Notes: generated by a model not told the origin, from the sequence alone. Counted from the stretch's first letter, positions 49,865 to 59,152 are shown. The stretch is 64,000 nucleotides of DNA from Limosilactobacillus alvi (GCF_016900115.1 NZ_JACJJQ010000002.1:1-64000); one strand, 5' to 3'. Made by a program: numbers and translations.

Positions 49865-49929
49865 TTCAATCTCCTTTCACATTGAGAGTGTATAATTAAT
49901 CTTACCAAATTTTTTAAAGAGGATCGCTT

Positions 49930-50457
49930 ATGATTTTAACAACTGCGATTTTAGTGCTCCTTTTAGGCTGCTTTATTAACGGCAAGGAGCGGGGATTAGT
50001 CCAAATTTTACTTTCAACCACTACCTATTTCTGTGGTTGGTTTTTAGCCCGGTTTGCGGCCGAACCGTTGGGAAACGCGCTAGCGAGTGTCTTACCGGCA
50101 ATTGGTAACCATGGCAGTGCTGCAAGTTCCGCTAGTCTAGTCACAACCAGCACGAATACTTTCTTTTACCATGGTGTGGCATTCATGGTAATTTTTTGGG
50201 GAACCAGTTTTTTAGGCCGGTGGTTAATGCGGAGTCTGCGGTTTATTAAGAAGGTTCCAGTAGTTGGTACTGTTAATCGTTATAGCGGAGCGGTTCTGAG
50301 CTTTTTAGTGGGTTATGTGATTATCTTTATGTTACTTGTGGTTTTCCAATACTTACCAGGTACCTGGTGGCAAAATCAATTGGCGGAATCAGGGCTTGCC
50401 CAGTTGATGATCCAAAAAACACCGGGCTTAGCGCGGGCAGTTTTTAATTGGCTGTAG
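49930..50457 (+). CDS. cvpA: CvpA family membrane protein
   Basis: A 175-residue membrane protein with four predicted helices (about 2-20, 25-45, 75-95, 120-145). The family includes E. coli CvpA (colicin V production, envelope stress). The SD is AAAGAGGA. Its position before mutS2 matches Bacillus yshB-mutS2. Confidence 0.88.
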   Translation: MILTTAILVLLLGCFINGKERGLVQILLSTTTYFCGWFLARFAAEPLGNALASVLPAIGNHGSAASSASLVTTSTNTFFYHGVAFMVIFWGTSFLGRWLMRSLRFIKKVPVVGTVNRYSGAVLSFLVGYVIIFMLLVVFQYLPGTWWQNQLAESGLAQLMIQKTPGLARAVFNWL

Positions 50458-50477
50458 AACGATAGGGGGAGAAATTG

Positions 50478-52850
50478 ATGAATGATAAGATTCTAGCCAC
50501 ACTTGAATTTAATAAAATTAAGGGGCAATTAACTCCATATCTCGCTTCAGCAGCGGGGCAACGGGAGGTTCAATCTCTGACACCAGCAACCGATTTAACG
50601 ACAATTAATCATTGGTTAGCTGAGACTGAAGATGGGGCCGATGTCCTGCGACTTGAAGGGGGAATTCCCCTGCCAAGTTTAGCCGATGTAACCCCACAAT
50701 TAAAGCGGTTAAAGGTACAGGCTAGTTTAAATGGAACGGAATTGGCCCAAATTGGTCAAGTTTTACGTGCTAGTATGGCGGTCCAAAACTTCTTTGATCA
50801 GTTAGCTGAAAAAAAGGTTCAGCTCCGGACAATCACTAACTCGGTTGGTCGCTTGGTAACGATTCCTAACATTACTAAACGTCTTTTAGTGGCAATTGAT
50901 CCGGATGGCCGGGTGACTGATGAAGCCTCTTCAAAGTTACACGGTTTGCGGCAATTAATCACGCAGACTGAAGGTGAAATTCGGCAAGCTTTGGAACGTT
51001 ATACGCGGGGAAAAGCGGCTAAGCATCTGTCAGAGCCAATTATTACTATTCGGGATGACCGGTATGTGATTCCGGTGATTGCGAAATACCGGAATCAATT
51101 TGGCGGGATCGTTCACGACCAATCAGCTAGTGGGCAAACTTTGTACATTGAACCGGCAAGTGCAATGGAATTAAATAACCGGTTGCGGTCGGCGCAAATT
51201 GAAGAACGCCAAGAAGTGCGGCGCGTCTTAGCGGAACTTTCAAAATTAATTACCCCTTATCGGCAAGAAATTGGGGATAATGAAAAGATTCTGGGTCACT
51301 TGGACTTCATCAATGCCAAGGCGAAGCTGGCAGCGGCAACTAAGGCGAGTCTACCAATTGTGAATGATCAAGGGGAAGTTTACTTACGCCAAGCTCGCCA
51401 TCCATTGATTGATCCGCAGCAAGTGGTTGCCAACGATATTATCTTAGGTAAAGATTACCAGGCAATTGTGATTACAGGGCCCAACACTGGTGGGAAGACA
51501 ATTACTTTAAAGACCCTTGGAACGATTCAATTGATGGCCCAAGCAGGACTCTTTATTACCGCCAACGAGAATTCGAAGGTCGCAGTCTTCGATAATATTT
51601 TTGCGGATATCGGGGATGAACAATCGCTTGAACAAAACTTATCGACCTTCTCTGGCCACATGGAAAATGTTAAACAGATCCTCGAATCGATGACTACGAA
51701 ATCGCTCGTTCTCCTTGATGAATTGGGAGCTGGGACGGACCCAAAGGAAGGGGCCGCCTTAGCGATGGCGATTTTGGATCAGATTGGAACGATCGGTGCT
51801 GAAGTGGTGGTTACGACCCACTATCCGGAACTAAAGGTTTATGGTTACGACCGGGAGCAAACGATTAACGCTTCAATGGAATTTGATCAAGAAACCCTCA
51901 AGCCAACTTACCGGCTCCTTTTGGGAATCCCTGGACAATCAAATGGGATTGCGATTGCTAGGCGCCTTGGCCTTGATCGAGCAGTAATTCAAATGGCTGA
52001 ATCCCTAGTTGAGGATGATAGCCAAGAACTTAATGCCATGATTGGTGATTTAGTTGAGCAACGGAAAGAAGTTCGCGAGAAAAATGAAGCTTTAACTAAG
52101 ACTTTGGCGGATAGTGAAGCCAAAAATGCAGAATTAACCCAGAAACTCGATCGTTTCAACGAGCAACGGGATAAACTCTATGAAGATGCCCGCAAGAAAG
52201 CGAACCACGAAGTTTCCCAAGCTAAGCGGAAGGCGGATCAAATTATCCACCATTTACGGCAATTAGAAATGCAACAAGGGCGCTCAGTAAAAGAACACGA
52301 GTTAATTGATGCTCAAGGTGCTTTAAATGCCCTTCACCAGAATCCACGCTTGAAGCATAATTCGGTCCTTCAACGAGCTAAGGCCAAGCATGACCTTCAC
52401 GTTGGGGATGCCGTCTTGGTTAAGTCTTATGGCCAGCAAGGGGAGTTGATGAGTAAGCGAGGCCATCACAAGTGGGAAGTGCAACTTGGGATTTTGAAGC
52501 TGGAAATTGATGAAGCAGATCTGGAAAAAATTTCCAAAAAGCAACTTCAAAAGCAAAAGGACAAAGCCCCAAAGCGGATGCGGGTCCGCACAGTTCAAAC
52601 CCGGAAGACTGGAGCTCGCCTTGATTTACGGGGGCATCGTTATGAACAAGCCCAAAGCGAGCTTTCAGACTTTATTGACCACGCGCTGTTAAATAACTTA
52701 CCGAGTGTCACAATTATTCATGGGAAGGGAACCGGGGCCCTACGGAAGATGACCCAAGAGTACTTACGAAGTAACCGGCGGGTTAAATCGTTCTCTTACG
52801 CATCACCAAGTAATGGTGGGGATGGGGCCACGATTGTTTATTTTGAATAA
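50478..52850 (+). CDS. mutS2: MutS2 (ribosome-collision/recombination Smr endonuclease)
   Basis: MutS2 (790 residues) has a MutS-type ATPase without mismatch-binding domain: GPNTGGKTITLKTLG and DELGAGTDPKEGAAL, a coiled coil (about 520-620) and a C-terminal Smr nuclease domain with LDLRGHRYEQA and IIHGKGTGALR. In Bacillus it splits collided ribosomes and counters recombination. ATG 50478 has GGGGGAG upstream; a TTG directly before it is in frame. Confidence 0.96.
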   Translation: MNDKILATLEFNKIKGQLTPYLASAAGQREVQSLTPATDLTTINHWLAETEDGADVLRLEGGIPLPSLADVTPQLKRLKVQASLNGTELAQIGQVLRASMAVQNFFDQLAEKKVQLRTITNSVGRLVTIPNITKRLLVAIDPDGRVTDEASSKLHGLRQLITQTEGEIRQALERYTRGKAAKHLSEPIITIRDDRYVIPVIAKYRNQFGGIVHDQSASGQTLYIEPASAMELNNRLRSAQIEERQEVRRVLAELSKLITPYRQEIGDNEKILGHLDFINAKAKLAAATKASLPIVNDQGEVYLRQARHPLIDPQQVVANDIILGKDYQAIVITGPNTGGKTITLKTLGTIQLMAQAGLFITANENSKVAVFDNIFADIGDEQSLEQNLSTFSGHMENVKQILESMTTKSLVLLDELGAGTDPKEGAALAMAILDQIGTIGAEVVVTTHYPELKVYGYDREQTINASMEFDQETLKPTYRLLLGIPGQSNGIAIARRLGLDRAVIQMAESLVEDDSQELNAMIGDLVEQRKEVREKNEALTKTLADSEAKNAELTQKLDRFNEQRDKLYEDARKKANHEVSQAKRKADQIIHHLRQLEMQQGRSVKEHELIDAQGALNALHQNPRLKHNSVLQRAKAKHDLHVGDAVLVKSYGQQGELMSKRGHHKWEVQLGILKLEIDEADLEKISKKQLQKQKDKAPKRMRVRTVQTRKTGARLDLRGHRYEQAQSELSDFIDHALLNNLPSVTIIHGKGTGALRKMTQEYLRSNRRVKSFSYASPSNGGDGATIVYFE

Positions 52851-52875
52851 GACTTACAAAAAGTAGGCAGATCAT

Positions 52876-52903
52876 TTGAACTATTCACCAAGTTTGGTAG
52901 AAT
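52876..52903 (+). promoter_or_regulatory. trxA promoter
   Basis: TTGAAC and TAGAAT with a 16-base spacer, 49 bases before the trxA start. Confidence 0.65.
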
Positions 52904-52952
52904 TATGAATATAGAAATAAAACGTTCCATTTGTTTAAAGGAGGAAAATCGC

Positions 52953-53267
52953 ATGGCTGTAGCAGTTACGACTGATCAAACTTTTGAACAAGATACGCAA
53001 ACCGGGGTAACCTTAACTGATTTCTGGGCAACTTGGTGTGGTCCTTGTCGGATGCAGTCGCCAGTAGTAGAAGCATTATCTGAAGAAATGGGGGATCAAG
53101 TTACTTTTAACAAACTTGATGTTGACGCTAACCCCGAAACGGCTCAAAAGTTCCGGATTATGAGTATCCCAACTTTACTGGTTAAGAAGGATGGAAAGGT
53201 AGTTGACCAAGTAGTTGGTTACCACAGCAAAGAACAATTAAAGCAAGTATTAGAACAATACCTGTAA
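52953..53267 (+). CDS. trxA: Thioredoxin
   Basis: A 104-residue thioredoxin with the active site TWCGPCRMQ and the cis-proline loop MSIPTLLV. It reduces cytosolic protein disulfides with thioredoxin reductase. ATG 52953 is six bases from AAAGGAGG. It ends in its own terminator. Confidence 0.96.
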   Translation: MAVAVTTDQTFEQDTQTGVTLTDFWATWCGPCRMQSPVVEALSEEMGDQVTFNKLDVDANPETAQKFRIMSIPTLLVKKDGKVVDQVVGYHSKEQLKQVLEQYL

Positions 53268-53273
53268 AAAAGC

Positions 53274-53317
53274 GGGAGTTACGAAGGTTAGGTTGAACCA
53301 ACGTGACTCCTTTTTTA
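53274..53317 (+). terminator. Rho-independent terminator after trxA
   Basis: GGGAGTTACG pairs with CGTGACTCC (one G-T pair), with GGTT/AACC inside, followed by six T. The following 315 bases to the next start (53318-53632) are AT-rich, and I see no gene in them. Confidence 0.85.
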
Positions 53318-53632
53318 TTATTCTTGATCCGCTACGAATATGTAAAAATGATCAAAATCAATTCCTACCACGATTTATTATATTTGATTTATAATGTTAA
53401 GTTGTTATTTTTCATAAAGCCACCAAAATAACTTATAATAAAGATAATTTAAATTCGAAGATGCAATCGGTTGCTTGATCCCTGGAAATAAATGAGATTT
53501 TAAGCAAATTTATCTATTAAATTATTTTACCAACCTTTGCTTACTTTGAGTTGTTACAAAAAATGAACAGAGTGCGTTTAGAGGAGTAAAATTTGCTAAA
53601 ATCTTAGTCATCAAGAAATGGGAGCGAATCAC

Positions 53633-54343
53633 ATGGGAAGTCGGATTAATAATCAATTAGAGCTGTACTGCCAACCCATCTGCCGGATTGATAAGGCCCT
53701 TGGTCATCAAGTTAATGATTATGAAATTTTGCTTCGTGACAAGCAGACGGGAGGCTTCCCGGTCCAATTTTTCCAAGCTTTAAAAACCCAGGCTTTAGTT
53801 CGTAAAGAACTTGAAGATTGGATGGTTGATCAATTAACTAGCTTAACGCAACGTTGCAATGCAAATTTTGCAATAAACATTGATCCTTGGCAATTGGCTT
53901 ATTCAGATACTTGGTGCTATTTAAAGCGGTTACGAGCGGTTTCCTCGCGCTTAACGATTGAAGTGACCGAACGAGTAGCGGAATTGAATAACCACCTTGA
54001 TCAATTTTCTGATTATATTGCACGTTTACGGAAACTTGGATATAAAATCTCCTTTGATGATGTTTCAAGCGGACAGTTTTCGCTTCAAGTGGTTGCCCAG
54101 AACTTAGCCTATATTGATCGGGCTAAGATTTCCTTAATTGCTTTTCAGAAGCTTTCACCAGATCAGGTTAAGAATGTATTGGATTTGTGGGCGAAGTTTG
54201 CGCAATCGGTCAAAATTGAATTTGTGGTTGAAGGCATCGAAACGGAAGCCGTTGCAGCTGAGTTAGTAAAAAAAGATTATGTTCTCCAGCAAGGCTACTA
54301 CTGGCAAAAGCCATTTCCGGTAAGTCAACTGATAGTTGTATGA
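53633..54343 (+). CDS. Stand-alone EAL domain protein (putative c-di-GMP phosphodiesterase)
   Basis: A 236-residue cytosolic EAL domain with no sensor, GGDEF or membrane part. Motifs in order are YEILLRD (ExLxR), INIDPWQL (Asn), IEVTERV (Glu), SFDDVSSG (two Asp), DRAKISL (Lys), VVEGIET (Glu) and QGYYWQKP, so the metal and catalytic residues appear to be there, although EAL itself is EIL and the KID motif is KIS. It may cleave c-di-GMP or only bind a nucleotide. ATG 53633 follows GGGAG by eight bases and is preferred over ATG 53618, which overlaps the SD. Confidence 0.85.
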   Translation: MGSRINNQLELYCQPICRIDKALGHQVNDYEILLRDKQTGGFPVQFFQALKTQALVRKELEDWMVDQLTSLTQRCNANFAINIDPWQLAYSDTWCYLKRLRAVSSRLTIEVTERVAELNNHLDQFSDYIARLRKLGYKISFDDVSSGQFSLQVVAQNLAYIDRAKISLIAFQKLSPDQVKNVLDLWAKFAQSVKIEFVVEGIETEAVAAELVKKDYVLQQGYYWQKPFPVSQLIVV

Positions 54344-54355
54344 GAAGAAAGGTTT

Positions 54356-54384
54356 GTTCAGGGTTAATTACGCTGAACTTTTTT
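54356..54384 (+). terminator. Rho-independent terminator after the EAL gene
   Basis: GTTCAG pairs with CTGAAC around an 11-base loop, then TTTTTT. Confidence 0.7.
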
Positions 54385-54431
54385 GGATTTAAGTCAATCT
54401 ATTTCCATCGGGAAAAGTTAAAGTGGATACA

Positions 54432-54520
54432 ACCGCTCTGGGATAAGAAAAAGCCGGAGTAGAATTCGGTTTCCGAATTTTCTCCGGTTTACTTATCGGT
54501 AAAGAGTGGGTCTTTTTATC
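54432..54520. repeat. Structured intergenic element, copy G (5' domain only)
   Basis: CTGGGATAAG and CTTATCGGTAAAG enclose the hairpin CCGGAGtAGAATTCGG / CCGAATTtTCTCCGG. This is the outer-helix domain of copies A and C with a completely different inner stem. It lies between the convergent EAL and yslB genes. The rest of the gap (54521-54635) holds nothing I recognise. Confidence 0.55.
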
Positions 54521-54635
54521 ACAAGTTTTGCATAGGGCGACCTTTGCAGAGTCATGGGTTACTATCAAATAAACCTTTGTACTCTCTTGACACCTAACCT
54601 CATGATTTAACCCTTTCAGGCCGTCAGGAAAGTTT

Positions 54636-55280
54636 TTACTTAACTTTTTTTGCTTGTTGTTTAGCTTGCTTAGCTGCCAGCTTGGCGGCTTTTTTGGCGG
54701 CCCGTGCTTTGATTTTTTGTTGGCGTTTTTCACTGCGGGTTAACTTGTGATGCGGCACTTTTTCCGGAGCCTCAGTTGACTCCGCATTAGTTTCTGAAGT
54801 TAGTGCTTGGTCGGCCAACTTAATGAAGGTAACTAATTCAACTTCACCTTCATCAGTGACGGCTTCACTTTCCGTAGTAATGGTAACCCGGTCTTTTTTT
54901 AGTTCAGTTACTTTAGCTTCGGTTAAACGGCTAAGCTGGAATTCAATTTCCTTTGCGAGAAAACCAGCTTCCAGGGTAAAAGAGGTGTTTTCTTTTTTGA
55001 TGCCGACCCGTTCTTCAACAACCGGGCCACTAAGTTCCCAAGTACGAGTATTATCTTTTTTGGTAATTAACTTTAAGTTGCCAAGGCCAAGTTGGTGAGT
55101 CAGAGTGACCAACTCTGATACTGAGGCAACTGGGAATTGTCGGGCAAGATCTTTACCAACCCAGTAAAGAATTCCGTTAGTCTCGTTCCCTAAAATTAGG
55201 GGTAACAAAACGTCGCGCATCGTTGCCGCATTGATTCCCCGAACACTATTTGAAAGTTGATCATAAAGTTTTTGGGTCAT
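54636..55280 (-). CDS. yslB: YslB-like protein (DUF2507) with Lys/Ala-rich tail
   Basis: A 214-residue protein. The first 135 residues are the YslB/DUF2507 domain (SVRGINAATMRDVLLPLILG; ILYWVGKDLARQFP; EAGFLAKEIEFQL). The tail, from about 165, is rich in Lys, Ala and Gln and probably helical or nucleic-acid binding; it is not part of Bacillus YslB. ATG on the complement at 55280 has AGGAAG upstream and gives the normal N-terminus. The function of the family is unknown. It stands next to murI, as in Bacillus. Confidence 0.82.
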   Translation of the reverse strand: MTQKLYDQLSNSVRGINAATMRDVLLPLILGNETNGILYWVGKDLARQFPVASVSELVTLTHQLGLGNLKLITKKDNTRTWELSGPVVEERVGIKKENTSFTLEAGFLAKEIEFQLSRLTEAKVTELKKDRVTITTESEAVTDEGEVELVTFIKLADQALTSETNAESTEAPEKVPHHKLTRSEKRQQKIKARAAKKAAKLAAKQAKQQAKKVK

Positions 55281-55433
55281 TTGGTTTACTTCCTTATTTG
55301 TCAATCGGGTTTTATTATACAAAAAAGCTGGCCGTAAACCTAGTGAATTTAACGAAAACTTGCAAAAGTGATGGGAAAAGATAATAATGTAGTTTCAAGT
55401 AAAAAAACGATTAAAACGAAAGAGTGTGAAACA

Positions 55434-56231
55434 ATGGATAAGCGACCAATTGGAGTAATGGATTCTGGCCTAGGTGGCCTGTCAGTTGCTCGAATTTTAC
55501 AAGAAAAGCTTCCGCATGAATCCTTAGTTTTTGTAGGTGACCAAGGACATTTTCCTTATGGAACGCGGACGCCAAGTGATATTCAGCAGTTAGCACTTGC
55601 GATCGGCCGGTTTTTAGTCACCCAAGATGTTAAGATGATGGTAGTGGCGTGCAATACAGCCACGGCAACAGCCTTACCTAATTTGCAAGCGGCCATTCCA
55701 ATTCCGGTGATTGGGATGATTGTGCCGGGAGTTAAAGCTGCTTTGGCTCAGCAAAAGCATGCCCGAATTGGGGTCATTGCGACGACAGCAACGATCAATG
55801 ACGGAGCCTATGTAAAAGAGATTAAACATCAATCCCCAGCTACAACAGTGATTACCAAGGCTACTCAACCCTTGGTAAGTATCGTTGAACACCATTTAAC
55901 AGGGACCAAGCAAGCTCAAGCGGCAGTTGATGAACAACTAGCTAGTTTTAAAACGGCAAAGGTGGATACCTTAATTTTGGGATGTACTCATTTTCCATTC
56001 TTAGCCCCAGAAATTCACCAAACCCTCGGGGCAGTTCCATTAGTTGATCCGGCAGTCGAAGTTGTTGCTACCGTAAAAAAACAATTAACGCAACAAGATC
56101 AGTTAAATCCAACTGGGGGCGAATTAACCCTGTATACGACTGGAGAAATCACTGATTTAAAACAAGGAGCTGATCAATGGCTTGCTCCGGCACCAATGAC
56201 TTATCATCAACTAAAATTAGGAGGAAGATAG
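55434..56231 (+). CDS. murI: Glutamate racemase
   Basis: Glutamate racemase (265 residues) makes D-glutamate for peptidoglycan. The two catalytic cysteines are in VVACNTATATALP and LGCTHFPFL, and the N-terminus reads IGVMDSGLGGLSVARIL. ATG 55434 is chosen by homology; upstream in-frame ATGs at 55368/55371 give a non-conserved extension. Next gene: rdgB, directly abutting. Confidence 0.95.
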   Translation: MDKRPIGVMDSGLGGLSVARILQEKLPHESLVFVGDQGHFPYGTRTPSDIQQLALAIGRFLVTQDVKMMVVACNTATATALPNLQAAIPIPVIGMIVPGVKAALAQQKHARIGVIATTATINDGAYVKEIKHQSPATTVITKATQPLVSIVEHHLTGTKQAQAAVDEQLASFKTAKVDTLILGCTHFPFLAPEIHQTLGAVPLVDPAVEVVATVKKQLTQQDQLNPTGGELTLYTTGEITDLKQGADQWLAPAPMTYHQLKLGGR

Positions 56232-56825
56232 ATGGCAACAATTGTAATTGCAACTAAAAATCCGGGAAAGGCCCGGGAATTTAGTGAAATGTTAGCTCCA
56301 AAAGGGATTGAAGTTAAGACCTTAGCTGATTTTCCCCCGTTTAAGATTGATGAAAATGGGACGACCTTTGAAGAAAATGCCACGATTAAAGCGCAGACGG
56401 CTTGTCAACACTTGAAGCTCCCGGTATTAGCGGATGATTCAGGTTTAGTCGTTGATGCCTTAAATGGGGCGCCCGGAGTCCGGTCAGCCCGCTATGCCGG
56501 TGATCATGATGATGCGGCTAATAATACTAAGTTACTTCGCGAGTTGGCGGACGTTGCGCCAGAAAAGCGGACGGCTCACTTTCACACAACAATTGTTGGG
56601 ATGAAACCGGATGGCACCAAATTAGTGGCTGACGGTGAAGTGCAGGGCCACATCCTAATGAGATTGACGGGGACTCATGGGTTTGGTTATGATCCATTAT
56701 TCTATGTTGACGAGCTTGGTACTTCAATGGGGAACCTTACGGATGATCAAAAGAATGCGATTAGCCACCGGGGACGCGCCTTGCGGCAATTCATGGCTAA
56801 CTTTAATGATTGGTGGGAAGATTAA
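56232..56825 (+). CDS. rdgB: XTP/dITP diphosphatase (non-canonical purine NTP pyrophosphatase)
   Basis: A 197-residue HAM1/RdgB enzyme that removes dITP and XTP from nucleotide pools. The substrate loop is TKNPGKAREF, the catalytic acid region ADDSGLVVDALNGAPGVRSARYAG, and the C-terminus has HGFGYDPLFY and SHRGRAL. The stop overlaps the next start (TAATG). Confidence 0.95.
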   Translation: MATIVIATKNPGKAREFSEMLAPKGIEVKTLADFPPFKIDENGTTFEENATIKAQTACQHLKLPVLADDSGLVVDALNGAPGVRSARYAGDHDDAANNTKLLRELADVAPEKRTAHFHTTIVGMKPDGTKLVADGEVQGHILMRLTGTHGFGYDPLFYVDELGTSMGNLTDDQKNAISHRGRALRQFMANFNDWWED

Positions 56826-57346
56826 TGAAAATCTTATTAGTTAGTGATAATCATGGGGATGCCCAAATTCTGCAAACCATTTATGACCACTTTAACGGGA
56901 AAGTGGATGCTTTTTTCCACTGTGGAGATTCAAATTTACCAAGTAATGATCCGGTAATGACACCTTACCAAACCGTGATTGGAAATACGGACTGGGGGAT
57001 TACTTATCCCACCATTGTGGAAAAAGAATTTCCAGAAGGTAAAGTGGTAATTACGCACGGTCATAAGTATCAGGTTAATACTAGCTTAACCCCCTTGTTG
57101 ATGCTTGTACGGGAGAAGCAAGCTTTAATTATGGGCTTTGGTCATACTCACCAATTGGGATGCGAAGTTGTTAAGGGGACTTTATTCATTAATCCGGGAA
57201 GTATCAGTCAACCACGGGGTAAATATGCTCGTTTAGGGGGAACTTTTGCAACGGTTGAAGTTACTTCAACCACCTTTGAAGTTCAATATTATAATCGGCA
57301 GTGTCAACCAGTTAGTGAATTACAATTTAGTTTAAAAAGAATTTAA
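56825..57346 (+). CDS. YfcE/MJ0936-type metallophosphoesterase (YsnB)
   Basis: A 173-residue calcineurin-like phosphoesterase. Metal motifs are SDNHGD, HCGD, GNTD, THGHKY and GHTHQL. Family members cleave phosphodiesters of unknown physiological identity. It is coupled to rdgB, and the murI-rdgB-ysnB order matches Bacillus. Confidence 0.9.
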   Translation: MKILLVSDNHGDAQILQTIYDHFNGKVDAFFHCGDSNLPSNDPVMTPYQTVIGNTDWGITYPTIVEKEFPEGKVVITHGHKYQVNTSLTPLLMLVREKQALIMGFGHTHQLGCEVVKGTLFINPGSISQPRGKYARLGGTFATVEVTSTTFEVQYYNRQCQPVSELQFSLKRI

Positions 57347-57382
57347 TGAATAATTGGTAGAAAGAAATCAAACCATTAACCG

Positions 57383-57429
57383 AAAAAGCGAGAGTAGAAG
57401 AAACTTGAGTTTCTTCCACTCTCGCTTTT
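57383..57429. repeat. Structured intergenic element, copy E (hairpin only), bidirectional terminator
   Basis: AAAAGCGAGAGTaGAAGAAACT pairs with AGTTTCTTCcACTCTCGCTTTT. The tip GAAGAAAC/GTTTCTTC is shared with copies A, C and D, while the lower stem is different but still paired. It lies between two convergent genes. Confidence 0.8.
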
Positions 57430-57487
57430 AGTAACTCTGAGCACGATAATTGCGGGTTAGGGTGGTGGGGAGGCTTTCTCCCTACGG

Positions 57488-58195
57488 CTAATTATTATTA
57501 ACCGTTGTTTGCTTGGTACTTGTAGTTGGCGCTTTAGCGTATAATCGTTGGACATCGGTAATATCAATTTGTTGAATCCCGTAATTAGAACCAGCTGGTT
57601 GCATTACCGAAATTTGATTGGTATGACTGAGACCAATTGCGTGACCAAGCTCATGTTCAGCCGTGTTAACAATCCGTTCATGAGTATAACCGTACTCTGG
57701 GTTTAAAAGGTAAGCCGTGTTTAAATAAACGTGGCCATCCATGAAATAACCGGTAGCAGTGTTAATTGACATATCAGTTAAACCAGCCGCTTGATCTTGA
57801 TTGTTTTGCATTGTTGTCGCAATTAGATTAGCAGCTTTTTTATTATTTACAATTTGAAAGGTAAATGCTCCCGTCGCGTTCCAAGCATTAATAGCTTCTC
57901 GCATCGCATCATCAAGGGTCTGGTTTTGAAAATCAAGGTAGATCGTTGCTTTAGGACTTGTCCACCGGCCGTTAGTATCGTTATCGGTCTTTATGGTAGC
58001 TTTAGTGGTTTGTTTAGTTGTTTTAGTGGTCGAAGGATCATCAAAACTTGCTTGAAAACGATTGATATAATCTTTAACGGCAGCAATTCCGATATTAACT
58101 CGAGTTTGAAAATTTAAATTAGTTTGATAAAAATGCATTCCGCCAACAAGTAAGATTAGGTAAAATAAGAGCGAAATTAGTCGTCGAAACCGCAT
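57488..58195 (-). CDS. Secreted or membrane-anchored matrixin-like zinc metalloprotease
   Basis: A 235-residue protein with an N-terminal signal/anchor helix (about 5-20), a Thr/Lys-rich linker and a metzincin domain: HELGHAIGLSH (H181, E182, H185, H191) with the Met-turn VMQP (M198), and GHVYLNTAYL before it as the edge strand. It is of the bacterial matrixin (M10-like) type with no pro-domain cysteine switch visible. ATG 58195 (complement) has AGGAAG eight bases upstream; the GTG at 58204 sits too close to it. The substrate is unknown. It stands alone and convergent to ysnB. Confidence 0.88.
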   Translation of the reverse strand: MRFRRLISLLFYLILLVGGMHFYQTNLNFQTRVNIGIAAVKDYINRFQASFDDPSTTKTTKQTTKATIKTDNDTNGRWTSPKATIYLDFQNQTLDDAMREAINAWNATGAFTFQIVNNKKAANLIATTMQNNQDQAAGLTDMSINTATGYFMDGHVYLNTAYLLNPEYGYTHERIVNTAEHELGHAIGLSHTNQISVMQPAGSNYGIQQIDITDVQRLYAKAPTTSTKQTTVNNN

Positions 58196-58320
58196 CAAAG
58201 CCACTTCCTAACTTAGATATTTTCTGGAAACGATTGCAAAATTGATTCATAGATAGTAGTAATATGATACACTTAAGCTATGAAAATTAAAATCAATTTA
58301 TCGAAAATGGAGGGTTTGAA

Positions 58321-59124
58321 ATGCGAAAGCCTTTTATCGCAGCAAACTGGAAAATGCATAAGACGGTCGATGATGCACTACAATTTGTTGAGGAAGTTAA
58401 ACGGCGGCTCCCAAGTGAAGAAATTTTAACTTGTGGGATTGCGGCACACTTCTTGGCCTTATACCCGATGGTCCAACAGACACAAGGGATTAATTTAGGG
58501 ATTATTGCACAGAATTCTTATGATCAATTTTCTGGACCCTTCACGGGTGAAGTAAGCCCCCGTGCTTTGGCAGCGGCCGGGGTTAAGTATGTAATGTGTG
58601 GGCATATTGAGCGGCGAACGATTTTTCACGAAGATAATGACCTGGTGGCCAAAAAAGTTGCCGCTGTTTTGCAAGCGGGCATGACCCCGATTATTTGTAC
58701 TGATGAAACGATGGTTCAAAAGGAATTTAACGGTGAAGTTCACTATGTTTTTGCCCAATTAATGAACGTTTTACATGGGGTTTCCTTCGACCAAGTTAAA
58801 AACGTGATTATTTCCTATGAACCTAGTTGGGCCGTGGGGGTTGGTCAACATGCTAATCCAACGCTTGCGGAAGAAGGCTGTCGGTTAATTCGCCAAAGTA
58901 TCGCGGATACTTATTCCTATGAGGTGGCTGATAAGATCCGGATTTTATATGGGGGAAGTGTTAACCCTGATAATATCCAAAAGATAATGGACAAGCGGGA
59001 CATTGATGGGGTTCTGATTGGCCGGGCAAGTTTGGATGCGGATAATTTCTTAACCATGGTAAAGCGAGTGGCTGAGTTATATGCCCCAAAGGCAGTTAAA
59101 GTGAGCGAAACCAAGAAGAAGTAG
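58321..59124 (+). CDS. Divergent triosephosphate isomerase paralogue
   Basis: A 267-residue TIM-barrel protein of the TpiA family. Catalytic residues K11 (ANWKM), H95 and E167 (SYEPSWAVGVG) are kept, but the otherwise near-invariant Ser after the histidine is Ile (CGHIERR), and the usual CIGET motif is CTDET. The phosphate loop LYGGSVNPDN is intact. Lactobacilli normally have a glycolytic tpiA in the gap-pgk cluster; this copy stands with wecB instead. It may act on another sugar phosphate. The SD is GGAGGG. Confidence 0.8.
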   Translation: MRKPFIAANWKMHKTVDDALQFVEEVKRRLPSEEILTCGIAAHFLALYPMVQQTQGINLGIIAQNSYDQFSGPFTGEVSPRALAAAGVKYVMCGHIERRTIFHEDNDLVAKKVAAVLQAGMTPIICTDETMVQKEFNGEVHYVFAQLMNVLHGVSFDQVKNVIISYEPSWAVGVGQHANPTLAEEGCRLIRQSIADTYSYEVADKIRILYGGSVNPDNIQKIMDKRDIDGVLIGRASLDADNFLTMVKRVAELYAPKAVKVSETKKK

Positions 59125-59152
59125 TTTAGTTTACCCTGAAAGGAGGGGGAAG

